DNA of 64,000 bases from Glandiceps talaboti (taxonomy: Eukaryota > Hemichordata > Enteropneusta > Spengelidae). Of this stretch, positions 1 to 12,705 are shown in pieces. The notes below the pieces were generated by a model. The model searched no databases. It saw only the letters and a list, made by a program, of their open reading frames with translations, and was not told the origin of the DNA. The position numbers and the translations under genes are program-made. How positions within the stretch are numbered: the stretch's first letter is position 1; the number at the start of each line of letters is the position of its first letter. Location of the stretch: assembly GCF_964340395.1 (NCBI RefSeq), contig NC_135553.1, forward strand, positions 22,721,449 to 22,785,448. The letters are read 5' to 3'.

Positions 1-206
1 ATTTTCAAAGAGAAGACTTGAACGAGTGTACACAAAACCTTGGGGAGACACTTGCACATTTTATCCACTTTTGACTGTGTTCACACGTATCGCTGGAACC
101 ATTACTATCTTTATGATGGTGTACGCCGTATTTTTACTCTCGATGAAGCTTGGTGACAAGGGAAATTACACAGGATACATTGAACTCGATGATAATATTT
201 ATACAG
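1..206 (+). CDS. Partial exon of upstream K2P-type channel gene (gene A)
   Basis: The frame opens before the window and runs to a good donor (ATACAG|GTAAGA) at 206/207, ending in phase 1. The 68 residues start with a basic stretch (FSKRRLERVY), then one hydrophobic helix of about 22 residues (TRIAGTITIFMMVYAVFLLS), then a polar tail with an NYT glycosylation sequon. FSKRRLERV resembles the basic end of a K2P membrane helix. The phase-1 end joins in frame to the phase-1 start of the exon at 4075, which clearly encodes K2P TM3-pore-TM4, so I assign both to one gene. Which membrane segment this exon carries is unclear: I cannot align it to a specific part of the neighbouring channel gene, and an unseen exon may lie in the 3.9-kb intron. 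Confidence 0.5.
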
Positions 207-851
207 GTAAGATTTCGTGTGTTCACGGCAGTGGTATTGCTGGGGTGGGGTGGTGGTTAGGTGCATTGATGTGACGATATGTACAGGCAATCACATGTAC
301 GGGTGGACTTGATTGACTCCCCCTCCCGCTTTAGGCTGGAGTCAGACTTTACGGCAGGGGGAGGGCTGGGGAGAAATTATTTTGGTAAAAAAAAATTCGT
401 AGCCCCTGCCCCTCTACTTCGGAGTTGTACAGTATGGTGCACTACAACAGTGGAAGTCAACTTTAGCGTGCATACATAACAATTAGAGATTTCATTACAA
501 ATATATGCGGGCTTTGCGAAACAGGTCTCACATTGGCCTGTACTTTGAGATACTTAGTCAGCAGGGTTTTATCATTCAATCTTGATTTTGGGCAGAAACA
601 GCATCCACCATGATAGCTACTGGGGTGGGTGTTGGAGGGGTTTCCCCCCTCCCACAGTAAGTACTTTAAAAAAAAAATAAGAAGAGATATAGGACATTAA
701 ATGGCATAAAATTTCAAACCATACACATTATAGAAAGCCATAGAGTATTTGAAAATTGTCATCAATACTCCAATTGTACTCGAGTCAATACATTATTATA
801 CAACTGTATGGCTACTACCTACACTTTAACTTACCTATTTAAAGATATTTG

Positions 852-852
<1 letters not shown>

Positions 853-904
<52 letters not shown>
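853..904. repeat. (CA)n microsatellite
   Basis: About 50 bp of perfect CA dinucleotide repeat in the intron of gene A. Confidence 0.95.
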
Positions 905-910
<6 letters not shown>

Positions 911-1375
911 TTTGCTTGGCTATTGATTACCTCATAATTACATGTATGGTAGGTAAATGAAGAGTGCAATTTTGCAAAGTACATATATATTTGACTGGGG
1001 AGGGCTTGGAAGATTGGTGGAGAGTCATTATTTTTTTCCCACCTGCTTGCCTGTGAATTATTTTTTTTTCTCCTTCGCCTATGCTGGCAACTTTTTTTTC
1101 TTTCCTTCTTTGAGATATGCGGATTTTCTTTACGTCAATGTTGAACACCTACTTTTGTTGCCAAAATTTTCTGCTTGTTTTCGCGGAGGATAATACAGAG
1201 AGTAAAAAGATGCTGTTCTATCACACACAGATTATATTCAGAAAACTACATATTTCAATACATGTTTGATTTTCAATTAAATAAACATCATTGACAGTTT
1301 TTATGCCATGGTATGATGACACACTGAAAATGCAAATCGGAAACTTGATTAGTGAGCTCAAATATTCAAACAGAC

Positions 1376-3410
1376 CGGTCAGTTTCTCCAGCCTGGGGGT
1401 AGGGGGTGGTCAGTGTTTTTTTCCATTGGGCTGACAAAAAGTCACTGATCCCCGTGAATAAAGTTTCATAGCATCTTGATAGTAAGCTGTAGAGAGGAAG
1501 AGCTTAGAGACTGGGATATGTCCACCTCTTTGTGAGAGTGTAAGTGCGTGTGTATTGGGGGGGGGGGTTCTAGGGGTCTCCCCTAGAAGGTCTGGAGGAT
1601 TTTTACTCCTAAAGGCAATTTTTAGGCTATTCACAGACACTTACAGACAATAATTTGCAAGCTTTACAAGACAGCTCCAACATGTAAAAAAACAACTACA
1701 TAAGGTTGAAACATTTTTTAAATAAAGTTTCATAGCATCTTGACAGTAAGAGGTGGAGAAAAGACCATTGATTTGAGACCGGGACATGTCTACCTCTTAT
1801 GGGGGGGGGGGGGGGGTTATAGGGGGTATCCCCCTAGAAACCCTGGAGGATTTATACTCTTAAAGCCAATTTTCAGGCTATTCACAGACACTTTCAGACA
1901 ATAATTTGCAAGCTTTGCAAGACAGCTCTGACATGTAAAAAGCAACTACATATGTTTGAAACATTTTTGAAATAAAGTTTCATGGCATCTTGACAGTAAG
2001 AGATGGAGGAAAGAACTTTGATTTGAGACTGGGACATGTCTACCTATTATGAGGGTCCTAGGGGGTCTCCCCCTAGAAGCTTTTGAAGTTTCTTTTACCA
2101 CGTTTGGTGAATTTTATTGTTGGTTTAACGAATGAGTGGCCTCTGGGGTGAGGGAGTCCAAGGGGTTTCCCCCTTGGCAGATCTGGAGTTTTTTGTTTAT
2201 ATATAGACATTTTTTAGGTTATTCATAGCCTCTGAAGTAATATTGCCAAGCTTCGAAAAGCTAAAGTAAATATAACTTTTTAAATAAGTTTTCCATGTTA
2301 TAAAAGTAACATTGGTATAGGGGCATTGATATTGCATGTATAGTAAAGTCACTGATAAGTTAGAACACTTTAGGAGGTCATACCTAGTGTACAATAGAAA
2401 CTTGAATTTGATTTGTAGTATCGATACATGTAGTGTCCGAAATAGGAAGTATATTCATCCCTTCTGACAAATTCATACTGAAGAGACTAGAACAGTTTAG
2501 ATTAAGTTCTTTAAACTATCTAATAGTATGAAGATTACTATTACAAGATTTTCAAGTTCACTTTTGCAACAAAGTGCAAGATAGGTGACGCACTGATTGT
2601 GAAACAGCCAAACATTTACATGGCATGTTCTGTAACTAGTGTGGTAGCTTGGTACTAATACATGTATATGTATAATTTTATGTATGGTTACGTTTGAACC
2701 CTTACATGAAGTAATATTTAAAACATTTATGAAAGAAACAGAGACTAGAACAAATATATATATGTACCACAGGCTAACGAAACTGACTGGTCACTGACAT
2801 GTGTTTGAAAATGTTTGTCATGATCTGACAAGTGTCCTGGTTGGAGAGGTACGAGCATGGTGAACAGGATACTCGAACCTAGTACCTGTGCATCATTTCC
2901 CTGCCAAGACATCTTTTTTCTAGTAGCAGTGGTCCATCTTTTTTTCCATCACTCACTCATATCCAGATTTTTTTTCGAGAAACTCCATTTGGCATCTTTT
3001 TTTCCCCGAAATCTTCCAAGCCCCCCCCCCCCCCGGATATCAAATGGTCAACCGTCCGCCATTTCGACAGTGAGGTTCAAAATCGAGTCGGGCGACAGTG
3101 AGGGGTGTAATATTCAGCCAGCTAGCTTGTGTATCTGACCAGGTCTACCATGTCTAAAATACGTTGAAAGTCTTCCTGGTGTTGTTATGCTCTACAGAGA
3201 TAGGTGTATAAGGCATATATCAGTATGTAAAGTGTTGAAATCGGTTATTTACGCTGCTGCGACGGGACGTACGTGATACCACTGTCGTACGCCATCTTCA
3301 TGGTTTAGAATTAAGTGATGGGGGGGGGGGGGGTCAGCCTGTTTTTGATTTTACAGATATAGGAATCAGTGACTTTTTGTCGCCCCCGGCTGGAGAAACT
3401 GACGGGTTCC
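1376..3410. mobile_element. Possible non-autonomous element bounded by inverted repeats
   Basis: GTCAGTTTCTCCAGCC at about 1379-1394 is mirrored by GGCTGGAGAAACTGAC at about 3387-3402. A second matched pair lies inside it (CAAAAAGTCACTGATC near 1435; ATCAGTGACTTTTTGT near 3366). The interior includes the ~260-bp tandem array and poly-G runs. No transposase is visible and the target duplication is not clear. It could also be two inverted copies of one repeat. Confidence 0.4.
1456..2090. repeat. Tandem repeat, ~250-264 bp unit, about 2.5 copies
   Basis: The motif ATAAAGTTTCAT recurs at 1458, 1722 and 1972. Each time it is followed by a related sequence with a G-homopolymer run, a short hairpin (GGGTCTCCCC-like), CTGGAGGATTT and ATTCACAGACACTT. 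The third copy is truncated after its hairpin. The array lies in the intron of gene A, and the rest of that intron shows no coding exon I can support. Confidence 0.85.
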
Positions 3411-4074
3411 TAAAACAGGAACAAGGTGCCTTGGCCAAACAATGACAAACCCGTTTGGCTACCGAGTGCGCCCCAGCTATTGGTACCATTTGGATAGCTC
3501 ACAAGCGAGTGCGAATTCACTAGATTCGAATTTTCTTTCATCAGAGGATTTCCAACTTCCTGACATGACTCGCTACTTTGTGAAATACCATGCACGGATG
3601 CACCCTCACTCAACGGGCATAGTTTTATTCCATTATTTGTATGTAGTAATTTAACTTAGTTTGAAACAACGTTGAGCGGAACAACTTCTCCTTCGCATTT
3701 TACAGACGTCTAGCTTCGAATTCATTACAAATATTATCCTATTATCTATTCTATGGACCTTGGCCTTTGACCACGACTGTCGTTCACAAGGTGAAAGGCT
3801 AAACTTTGTCTGTACAGCCATATAGTATTTTGTCTCACTGTTTATCGAATTACAAATTCGGATATTTACGAGAGGCATGCAATTGTCTTTGGTTTCCTAA
3901 AATCGAGGATTTACATAAAATGATAAAGCTTTGTTAGTCAACATCCGGTATGTTGTTATTGTAATGGTGTACAAGAAACCATTATGTACCTGATGTTTTA
4001 CAAAGCATATTATTAGGTATGATTTTGAAAATTGAGTGATATGCTATTTTCTTCTCTTTTCTGTCTCCCTCCAG

Positions 4075-4430
4075 TTGTCGCTGCTGTTACTGATGCTTTA
4101 AGTGTTGCTACGGTGTTTGGAATAGGATCACTTATTTATGTTTACACAGAAGGGTGGACGTACTCTGAATCAGCCTTCTTTTGCGCAATCTCGTTCATTA
4201 CGATGGGTGATGCTCATTTTGGAGCCGCTCGAATGTCTCCTGACATGTACGTTCAAAACCTCGGGCTACCATTGGCACTAATTTATCCCACCGTGGACTA
4301 CTTCATACGTCTGTTTGGGGCAGGTACTCTCTTTCTACTAATGTACCCCTTGTGTATAATTTTCAAGAGAAGACTTTTGAGAGAGATTCGCTATGTTGGT
4401 TACAACATAGCAGAATGGTTTACATGTTGA
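4075..4430 (+). CDS. Terminal exon of gene A: K2P TM3, pore loop and TM4 with altered filter
   Basis: The acceptor CCCTCCAG| precedes 4075 and the stop TGA is at 4428-4430. The exon encodes about 118 residues: a TM3 helix ending in YVYTEGW, a pore helix, a filter region, TM4 and a short basic tail. It is collinear with the terminal exon of the channel gene at 21128-21627 (EGWSY/EGWTY; LGPILGKMYPT/LGLPLALIYPT), which proves the family. The selectivity filter is abnormal: where the relative has TIGFGD, this exon reads TMGDAHFG, so the GFG/GYG signature is missing. I see no frameshift or internal stop, so the protein could be a non-conducting or non-K+-selective subunit, a regulatory partner, or a decaying gene. 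A candidate AATAAA lies at 5461-5466. Confidence 0.8.
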
Positions 4431-5474
4431 AATACAATGAAAGGATCAATTTTATCATTCATAGACAAGAAAAACCTTTTCCTTGTCTGTGGTGTTTTGC
4501 AGTCAATTTTGTTGAAAAATTACTGTCGTTTGGCAACACTGTCGTACTTAAGGGTGACACCATTCAAACTTTTCACTGTATAACAATTTCTTTCTCCATG
4601 TGTTGACAGTTTTCTTTTCAAATCAAAATTAAATTGCATACCTAAATATAACCATCTGTCTTCTTTTATCACTGATTTTTATATGATTTGGGTGTTCGTA
4701 GTACTAGTAGGGTGACTGGAATGTTTGTTTTTTCAATCGACAACTAAGAATATATCCATTGAAAATTAAGACAATATAGAGGTCGATTTTATCCATCCAT
4801 GAATAGTACAACAGATTAAAATCGGTATCCGTTGCGGGCGCTGATATTTAGGTGCGAACCCTTTGTGGGTTTTTCTATATCAGTCCATTTACCCACATCC
4901 TGAAGTGATTTAAATACTGTTCAGCGTGTACGATATTACGACTAAAATGGAGTCACACATCAATTTCTATTCTATTGTTCACAGTGCATAGTAATTACTT
5001 CAGTCTGCTGATGAAGTCCTTAATGAATGGTTGAAAGCTTCAGATATAGCTTTCTAAACCGTTTGTGTTGAAAATTGACATTTTCATACTTTACTACTAT
5101 TACTTCTAAAGACACTGTGACGTTGTCGAATTTTTAGTACTTGAAAATTATGTCATACTGTCAGTGTTATATCTAAATACCGATTGTATTAGTTACTACT
5201 TTACTAGACTTGATAGACTATCAACAGTCGTCTGGACGTTTAGTAATTTATCTTTAATGTTGTTTTTTTGATGAAATAGAATTAAAAGATGGTGTGTGTT
5301 TGTGTGTGTGTGTGTGTGTGTGTTCGATGAAGTCAAGACGACGTTGGATTATATATTTATGTGTTCACAACTCAGCGAATACCACACGGCAGGTATAGAA
5401 TATGCACTGCACATTCTGATTATTATATCGCATGTTATAGGTTATGTATGTGCACATATAAATAAAATAATATT

Positions 5475-5600
5475 TCAGAAGGCTTTTTCGAAATATGACA
5501 AAATATAATCAGCGGCTGAATACAAACTAGTCTGTAAGTTGAAGTTCTGATTTCGTTAAAAGAAAATATTGATTTTACAATGCCTAAACATTATGTTCTT
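5475..5600 (+). repeat. Dispersed ~120-bp repeat, copy 1
   Basis: Beginning AAGGCTTTTTCGAAATATGA and running to CCTAAACATTATGTTCTT, this stretch is nearly identical to 23330-23450. Each copy lies roughly 1-2 kb downstream of the last exon of a K2P gene. Confidence 0.85.
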
Positions 5601-6050
5601 TGTCCTTCTACTAACACCGACCATTAATAATACAACATTGAAAAATGATTAATTTTTACGGCATCATTTATCGATACATCATTTTCATTAGCGATCAAAT
5701 AACTCGTAAATAGTTGATAGTTTCAAGTTTACAGTAAAAATGATGGTATATGTATTGTAAACTGGACAGCTGTTTGATCACTTAATTCGTTTACATATGA
5801 ACATGCCAGTAAGGTGAGAAATGCATCGATTCTAATTGAAGAATGGTTATGACAGTTACAAATAAGACGTGTGTCTTTAAACCGAGTCATTACAACCTTG
5901 AACAACCTGCTATTGTTGTAACCTCGCCAACTTTAAATTCTTTCAAAATATAGTATTGGAATGACTATAGGTATAAAACAGACCCCAGTGTTTTGACCAA
6001 TAATCAGCACATAAAGTTTCTTGTTTACCATCTCACAGTTCAAGTTGTAT

Positions 6051-6161
<111 letters not shown>

Positions 6162-6873
6162 ATTATCAATCTGCAAGTAATTGCTATCTTTATCTATGCA
6201 AAAACCTTGGACTCTGTGGTGAACACTCGGACCATGAACTAATTCACACACACTTTGTTACTAAATATGTGTTTTGGTATTCTTTTTTGGACAATTTGAC
6301 ATTTGATCAGCTCATAAGCTATTAGCTTTTTTCTAGCTGTAATATGACATGACATGATATGATGTCATTTTATAGTATAGAGATGACATGAAACACAAAA
6401 CTGTAAATATATGGCTCGCTTATTAGAATATCGATACGCATGTTTGACATTGCCAATTGAAAGGAGCTAGCCTATGGCTACAATCTAATATAAGACGTCA
6501 ATATCAACCCAACCTATTTCTTTGTCTACCTGAGGAGGAATCACAACAGCTCTGCATTACCACGTTTCTCTCCGAATGATCAGTATATCGACTGTGCAAA
6601 TCCCGTTTGCTGCGACCACGTAGACGCTGTTCTTTGCAACCCTCAGGCGAAGTCGAGGATGGCAAGCTTTCCTGTGCTGAGAATAGGAAGCGGGCATTTG
6701 TTGACAACTAACTTTTACTGGCCTTGAAAATGACAGACAGATGTAGAGCTACATTTCTACATAAATCATGAAATTGCAAGACTACCCTGATGGAAGGCAT
6801 TCTGTTTAAATCTGGTGTTGATTTATTTGAGGATCTGAAATGTCACACAAACATATGTTATGGTTAATTAAAT

Positions 6874-9800
6874 GTATTAATGGGGTGACCCTAAAACGAA
6901 TGACAACCTGAATGACGGAAAACAAATGACAGCATTTCTAGGTGGTAAACAGTGGAATGACACCCTTTTCTACACTCAGTTAGTTGAATGACACCCTCTG
7001 CACTGTAGAACCAGTGGAATGACAGCCGCCACTCTATAAAATAAGTGGAATGACAGCATTTTTAATGCTTTGGAACTGGAATGACAGCATTTCTAGGTGG
7101 TAAACAGTGGAATGACACCCTTTTCTACACTCAGTTAGTTGAATGACACCCTCTGCACTGTAGAACCAGTGGAATGACAGCCGCCACTCTATAAAATAAG
7201 TGGAATGACAGCATTTTTAATGCTTTGGAACTGGAATGACAGCATTTCTAGGTGGTAAACAGTGGAATGACACCCTTTTCTACATTCAGTTAGTTGAATG
7301 ACACCCTCTGCACTGTAGAACCAGTGGAATGACAGCCGCCACTCTATAAAATAAGTGGAATGACAGCGATTTAATGCTTTGGAACTGGAATGACAGCATT
7401 TCCAGGTGGTAAACAGTGGAATGACACCCTTTTCTACACTCAGTTAGTTGGATGACACCCTCTGCACTGTAGAACCAGTGGAATGACAGCCGCCACTCTA
7501 TAAAATAAGTGGAATGACAGCATTTTTAATGCTTTGGAACTGGAATGACAGCATTTCTAGGTGGTAAACAGTGGAATGACACCCTTTTCTACATTCAGTT
7601 AGTTGAATGACACCCTCTGCACTGTAGAACCACTGGAATGACAGCCGCCACTCTATAAAATAAGTGGAATGACAGCGATTTAATGCTTTGGAACTGGAAT
7701 GACAGCATTTCCAGGTGGTAAACAGTGGAATGACACCCTTTTCTACACTCAGTTAGTTGAATGACACCCTCTGCACTGTAGAACCAGTGGAATGACAGCC
7801 GCCACTCTATAAAATAAGTGGAATGACAGCGATTTAATGCTTTGGAACTGGAATGACAGCATTTCCAGGTGGTAAACAGTGGAATGACACCCTTTTCTAC
7901 ACTCAGTTAGTTGAATGACACCCTCTGCACTGTAGAACCAGTGGAATGACAGCCGCCACTCTATAAAATAAGTGGAATGACAGCATTTTTAATGCTTTGG
8001 AACTGGAATGACAGCATTTCTAGGTGGTAAACAGTGGAATGACACCCTTTTCTACATTCAGTTAGTTGAATGACACCCTCTGCACTGTAGAACCAGTGGA
8101 ATGACAGCCGCCACTCTATAAAATAAGTGGAATGACAGCATTTTTAATGCTTTGGAACTGGAATGACAGCATTTCTAGGTGGTAAACAGTGGAATGACAC
8201 CCTTTTCTACATTCAGTTAGTTGAATGACACCCTCTGCACTGTAGAACCAGTGGAATGACAGCCACCACTCTATAAAATAAGTGGAATGACAGCATTTTT
8301 AATGCTTTGGAACTGGAATGACAGCATTTCTAGGTGGTAAACAGTGGAATGACACCCTTTTCTACATTCAGTTAGTTGAATGACACCCTCTGCACTGTAG
8401 AACCACTGGAATGACAGCCGCCACTCTATAAAATAAGTGGAATGACAGCGATTTAATGCTTTGGAACTGGAATGACAGCATTTCCAGGTGGTAAACAGTG
8501 GAATGACACCCTTTTCTACACTCAGTTAGTTGAATGACACCCTCTGCACTGTAGAACCAGTGGAATGACAGCCGCCACTCTATAAAATAAGTGGAATGAC
8601 AGCGATTTAATGCTTTGGAACTGGAATGACAGCATTTCCGGGTGGTAAACAGTGGAATGACACCCTTTTCTACACTCAGTTAGTTGAATGACACCCTCTG
8701 CATTGTAGAACCAGTGGAATGACAGCCGCCACTCTATAAAATAAGTGGAATGACAGCATTTTTAATGCTTTGGAACTGGAATGACAGCATTTCTAGGTGG
8801 TAAACAGTGGAATGACACCCTTTTCTACATTCAGTTAGTTGAATGACACACTCTGCACTGTAGAACCAGTGGAATGACAGCCGCCACTCTATAAAATAAG
8901 TGGAATGACAGCATTTTCAATGCTTTGGAACTGGAATGACAGCATTTCTAGGTGGTAAACAGTGGAATGACACCCTTTTCTACACTCAGTTAGTTGAATG
9001 ACACCCTCTGCACTGTAGAACCAGTGGAATGACAGCCGCCACTCTATAAAATAAGTGGAATGACAGCGATTTAATGCTTTGGAACTGGAATGACAGCATT
9101 TCCAGGTGGTAAACAGTGGAATGACACCCTTTTCTACACTCAGTTAGTTGAATGACACCCTCTGCACTGTAGAACCAGTGGAATGACAGCCGCCACTCTA
9201 TAAAATAAGTGGAATGACAGCATTTTCAATGCTTTGGAACTGGAATGACAGCATTTCTAGGTGGTAAACAGTGGAATGACACCCTTTTCTACACTCAGTT
9301 AGTTGAATGACACCCTCTGCACTGTAGAACCAGTGGAATGACAGCCGCCACTCTATAAAATAAGTGGAATGACAGCATTTTTAATGCTTTGGTACTGGAA
9401 TGACAGCATTTCTAGGTGGTAAACAGTGGAATGACACCCTTTTCTACATTCAGTTAGTTGAATGACACCCTCTGCACTGTAGAACCAGTGGAATGACAGC
9501 CGCCACTCTATAAAATAAGTGGAATGACAGCATTTTTAATGCTTTGGAACTGGAATGACAGCATTTCCAGGTGGTAAACAGTGGAATGACACCCTTTTCT
9601 ACATTCAGTTAGTTGAATGACACCCTCTGCACTGTTTACCACCTAGAAATGCTGTCATTCCAGTTCCAAAGCATTAAAAATACTGTCATTCCACTTATTT
9701 TATAGAGTGGCGGCTGTCATTCCACTGGTTCTACAGTGCAGAGGGTGTCATTCAACTAACTGAATGTAGAAAAGAGTGTCATTCCACTGTTTACCACCTA

Positions 9801-10948
9801 GAAATGCTGTCATTCCAGTACCAAAGCATTAAAATGCTGTCATTCCACTTATTTTATAGAGTGGCGGCTGTCATTCCACTGGTTCTACAGTGTAGAGGGT
9901 GTCATTCAACTAACTGAGTGTAGAAAAGGGTGTCATTCCACTGTTTACCACCTAGAAATGCTGTCATTCCAGTTCCAAAGCATTGAAAATGCTGTCATTC
10001 CACTTATTTTATAGAGTGGCGGCTGTCATTCCACTGGTTCTACAGTGCAGAGTGTGTCATTCAACTAACTGATTGTAGAAAAGGGTGTCATTCCACTGTT
10101 TACCACCTAGAAATGCTGTCATTCCAGTTCCAAAGCATTAAAAATGCTGTCATTCCACTTATTTTATAGAGTGGCGGCTGTCATTCCACTGGTTCTACAG
10201 TGTAGAGGGTGTCATTCAACTAACTGAGTGTAGAAAAGGGTGTCATTCCACTGTTTACCACCTAGAAATGTTGTCATTCCAGTTCCAAAGCATTGAAAAT
10301 GCTGTCATTCCACTTATTTTATAGAGTGGCGGCTGTCATTCCACTGGTTCTACAGTGCAGAGTGTGTCATTCAACTAACTGATTGTAGAAAAGGGTGTCA
10401 TTCCACTGTTTACCACCTAGAAATGCTGTCATTCCAGTTCCAAAGCATTAAAAATGCTGTCATTCCACTTATTTTATAGAGTGGCGGCTGTCATTCCACT
10501 GGTTCTACAGTGCAGAGGGTGTCATTCAACTAACTGAATGTAGAAAAGGGTGTCATTCCACTGTTAACACCTAGAAATGCTGTCATTCCAGTTCCAAAGC
10601 ATTAAAAATGCTGTCATTCCACTTATTTTATAGAGTGGCGGCTGTCATTCCACTGGTTCTACAGTGCAGAGGGTGTCATTCAACTAACTGAATGTAGAAA
10701 AGGGTGTCATTCCACTGTTTACCACCTAGAAATGCTGTCATTCCAGTTCCAAAGCATTAAAAATGCTGTCATTCCACTTATTTTATAGAGTGGCGGCTGT
10801 CATTCCAGTGGTTCTACAGTGCAGAGGGTGTCATTCAACTAACTGAATGTAGAAAAGGGTGTCATTCCACTGTTTACCACCTAGAAATGCTGTCATTCGT
10901 TTTCCGTCATTCAGGTTGTCATTCGTTTTAGGGTCACCCGTATTAATG
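6874..10948. mobile_element. 4,057-bp foldback transposable element with satellite arms and 9-bp target duplication
   Basis: The element itself is 6883-10939. Both ends are GGGTGACCC in inverted orientation, and the 9-bp direct repeat GTATTAATG flanks it at 6874-6882 and 10940-10948. The ends extend into a ~50-bp near-perfect terminal inverted repeat. Each arm is then a tandem array of a ~155-bp monomer (153 in a common variant), itself five ~31-bp subunits each beginning with (G)GAATGACA. About 17 monomers lie in the left arm (to ~9634). They switch abruptly to reverse complement, giving about 8 monomers in the right arm (from ~9631). No protein is encoded. A 9-bp duplication with long inverted arms of internal repeats is the architecture of foldback (FB-like, MULE-related) elements; the family assignment is inference. 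Confidence 0.93.
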
Positions 10949-11146
10949 AGTGTGAGTCTGTATGCCTAGTGAATACAGACACGTTGATGAGTGTATCCTG
11001 TGTGTGTGATGTAACATTCTTTACATTGAACAACTACTATTTTGTACTGAACCTTGAAATTGTTAATGTGTTAATCTATATGGTAGCAAATATTTAAACT
11101 GTTCATTAGTTACATAGATGTTTTCTTTTGGACTTCTGTCTGTCAT

Positions 11147-11294
11147 TTGTATGTATGTATGTATGTAAGTATGTATGTATGTATGTATGTATGTATGTAT
11201 GTATGTATGTATGTATGTATGTATGTATGTATGTATGTATGTATGTATGTACGTACGTATGGTGTATGTATGTATGTATGTATGTATGTATGTA

Positions 11295-11342
<48 letters not shown>
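11147..11342. repeat. (GTAT)n then (GT)n compound microsatellite
   Basis: About 150 bp of GTAT tetranucleotide repeat with one GTACGTACG interruption, followed by about 40 bp of GT. All six-frame ORFs here are artefacts. Confidence 0.95.
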
Positions 11343-11343
<1 letters not shown>

Positions 11344-12096
11344 CACATAACATGGATTCAATTGCACGAAAGCAATTGGCAAACTATTAAACATAACACG
11401 ACTACTAAGCCTAGTTTAAGCCCCCAAACCTAAACATTAGTTTTTAACATTTTAAAACAAAAAGATAAGAAAAGGTTTGTCTTCTTGACATTCATTCATG
11501 CACGCAGGTTTTCTTTCCCAGCGATATCTGTACATATTTCATCAAACTATCACAGAAGGGGTATTCTGACCAACATTTTATTGCTTTTGGGTCGAAGCAA
11601 TATTTTTCAACAAAATAAAAATTTAAAACAATCAAAATGATAAAATAAAATGAAATACTCTCCCAACCTACCTACCCTATTTTCTGAGGCCTTGTTGTCG
11701 GTAACACATTTGTTTTGCCTTACAAACACGAATGTTTTACATATTTTATGTACTTCTTGATGCAGTGGCAAATGTCTTTAGTATTCAACAAGTTGAATAC
11801 ATATTGATCACAAATAGTTGTTTCCGTGTTGCTTTCTAGGTTCAATAAACTTACCTACACAAATCATGTTTTATGTCCTTTACATTCAGTAAAATTACAT
11901 AATATTAAAGCAAGTTGAATTGTGTTTTAGAATTTTAGCTTTTAGCACAACTCGTATATACACATGTACGTATAGTATATTTCGTATTTCAGATACTAAT
12001 GAAATATTAATATACATGCATGTACAGACAGACACATTATATAAACATGAATTACAACTGCACAAAAAAAATGCCAAACTAAAGCATGCAAGCCGA

Positions 12097-12346
12097 CTGT
12101 CGACAACCGTTCGTGCCTTTTTTGCTACGTTTCATCTAAAACAAAGTTGTCGCCTTGCTCCGCAGCACTAAATAATACGCGTACTGATAGGAACAGCGAG
12201 TACCGAAGGCACGATCAGTCATTCGTGCCTTCGGCACTCACTGTTCCTATCAGTACGCGGTTACAGTATTGCTCCGGATCGGAGCGAGGCGACGACTTTA
12301 GTTTTAGATAAAACTTAGCATAAAAGGCACGAACGACTGTCGACAG
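12097..12346. mobile_element. Palindromic MITE / foldback element
   Basis: Two ~120-bp arms are inverted complements, centred near 12213. The outer ends carry CTGTCGAC(A/AG), then CGTTCGTGCCTTTT, a TCTAAAAC block, a GTCGCC..GCTCCG block, GCGTACTGATAGGAACAG and CGAAGGCACGA at the tip. Arms differ by scattered substitutions and small indels, so it is not newly inserted. It has no coding capacity. Confidence 0.85.
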
Positions 12347-12585
12347 TGTACATGCAAGTAGACTATATTTTTCTTCATTTGACTCTTTTCATATCGGATT
12401 TGAACAATCATATTTGTGCGAGGTGCTTCCAAGTTGGGGTTACATGTTCTCTTGTTAGGAATTTATCTGACATTTATCTGACAGGTTGATATCTCTCCAA
12501 GATCATGTATCTGGTGAATATAAATGATCTATAACCAACGGTATCCATCTGTCTCAGTCTGATCTGATCAATTCATGAGCCACAC

Positions 12586-12705
<120 letters not shown>

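Noticed and set aside
3429-3654. Open frame starting near an acceptor-like CCTAAAACAG
   Set aside because: It could be an extra exon of gene A, but no downstream donor has the right phase and the translation resembles nothing I know.
6883-10939. CRISPR-like regularly spaced repeats
   Set aside because: The spaced GAATGACA motif lies in a 155-bp satellite with conserved 'spacers', inverted arms and a target duplication in animal DNA; it is a foldback element.
11063-11394. Several ORFs of His-Thr, Tyr-Val-Cys-Met repeats
   Set aside because: Pure products of GTAT/GT microsatellites. The same holds for ORFs over the TA, TC and AC tracts at 6053, 12586, 14118, 16599 and 30720.
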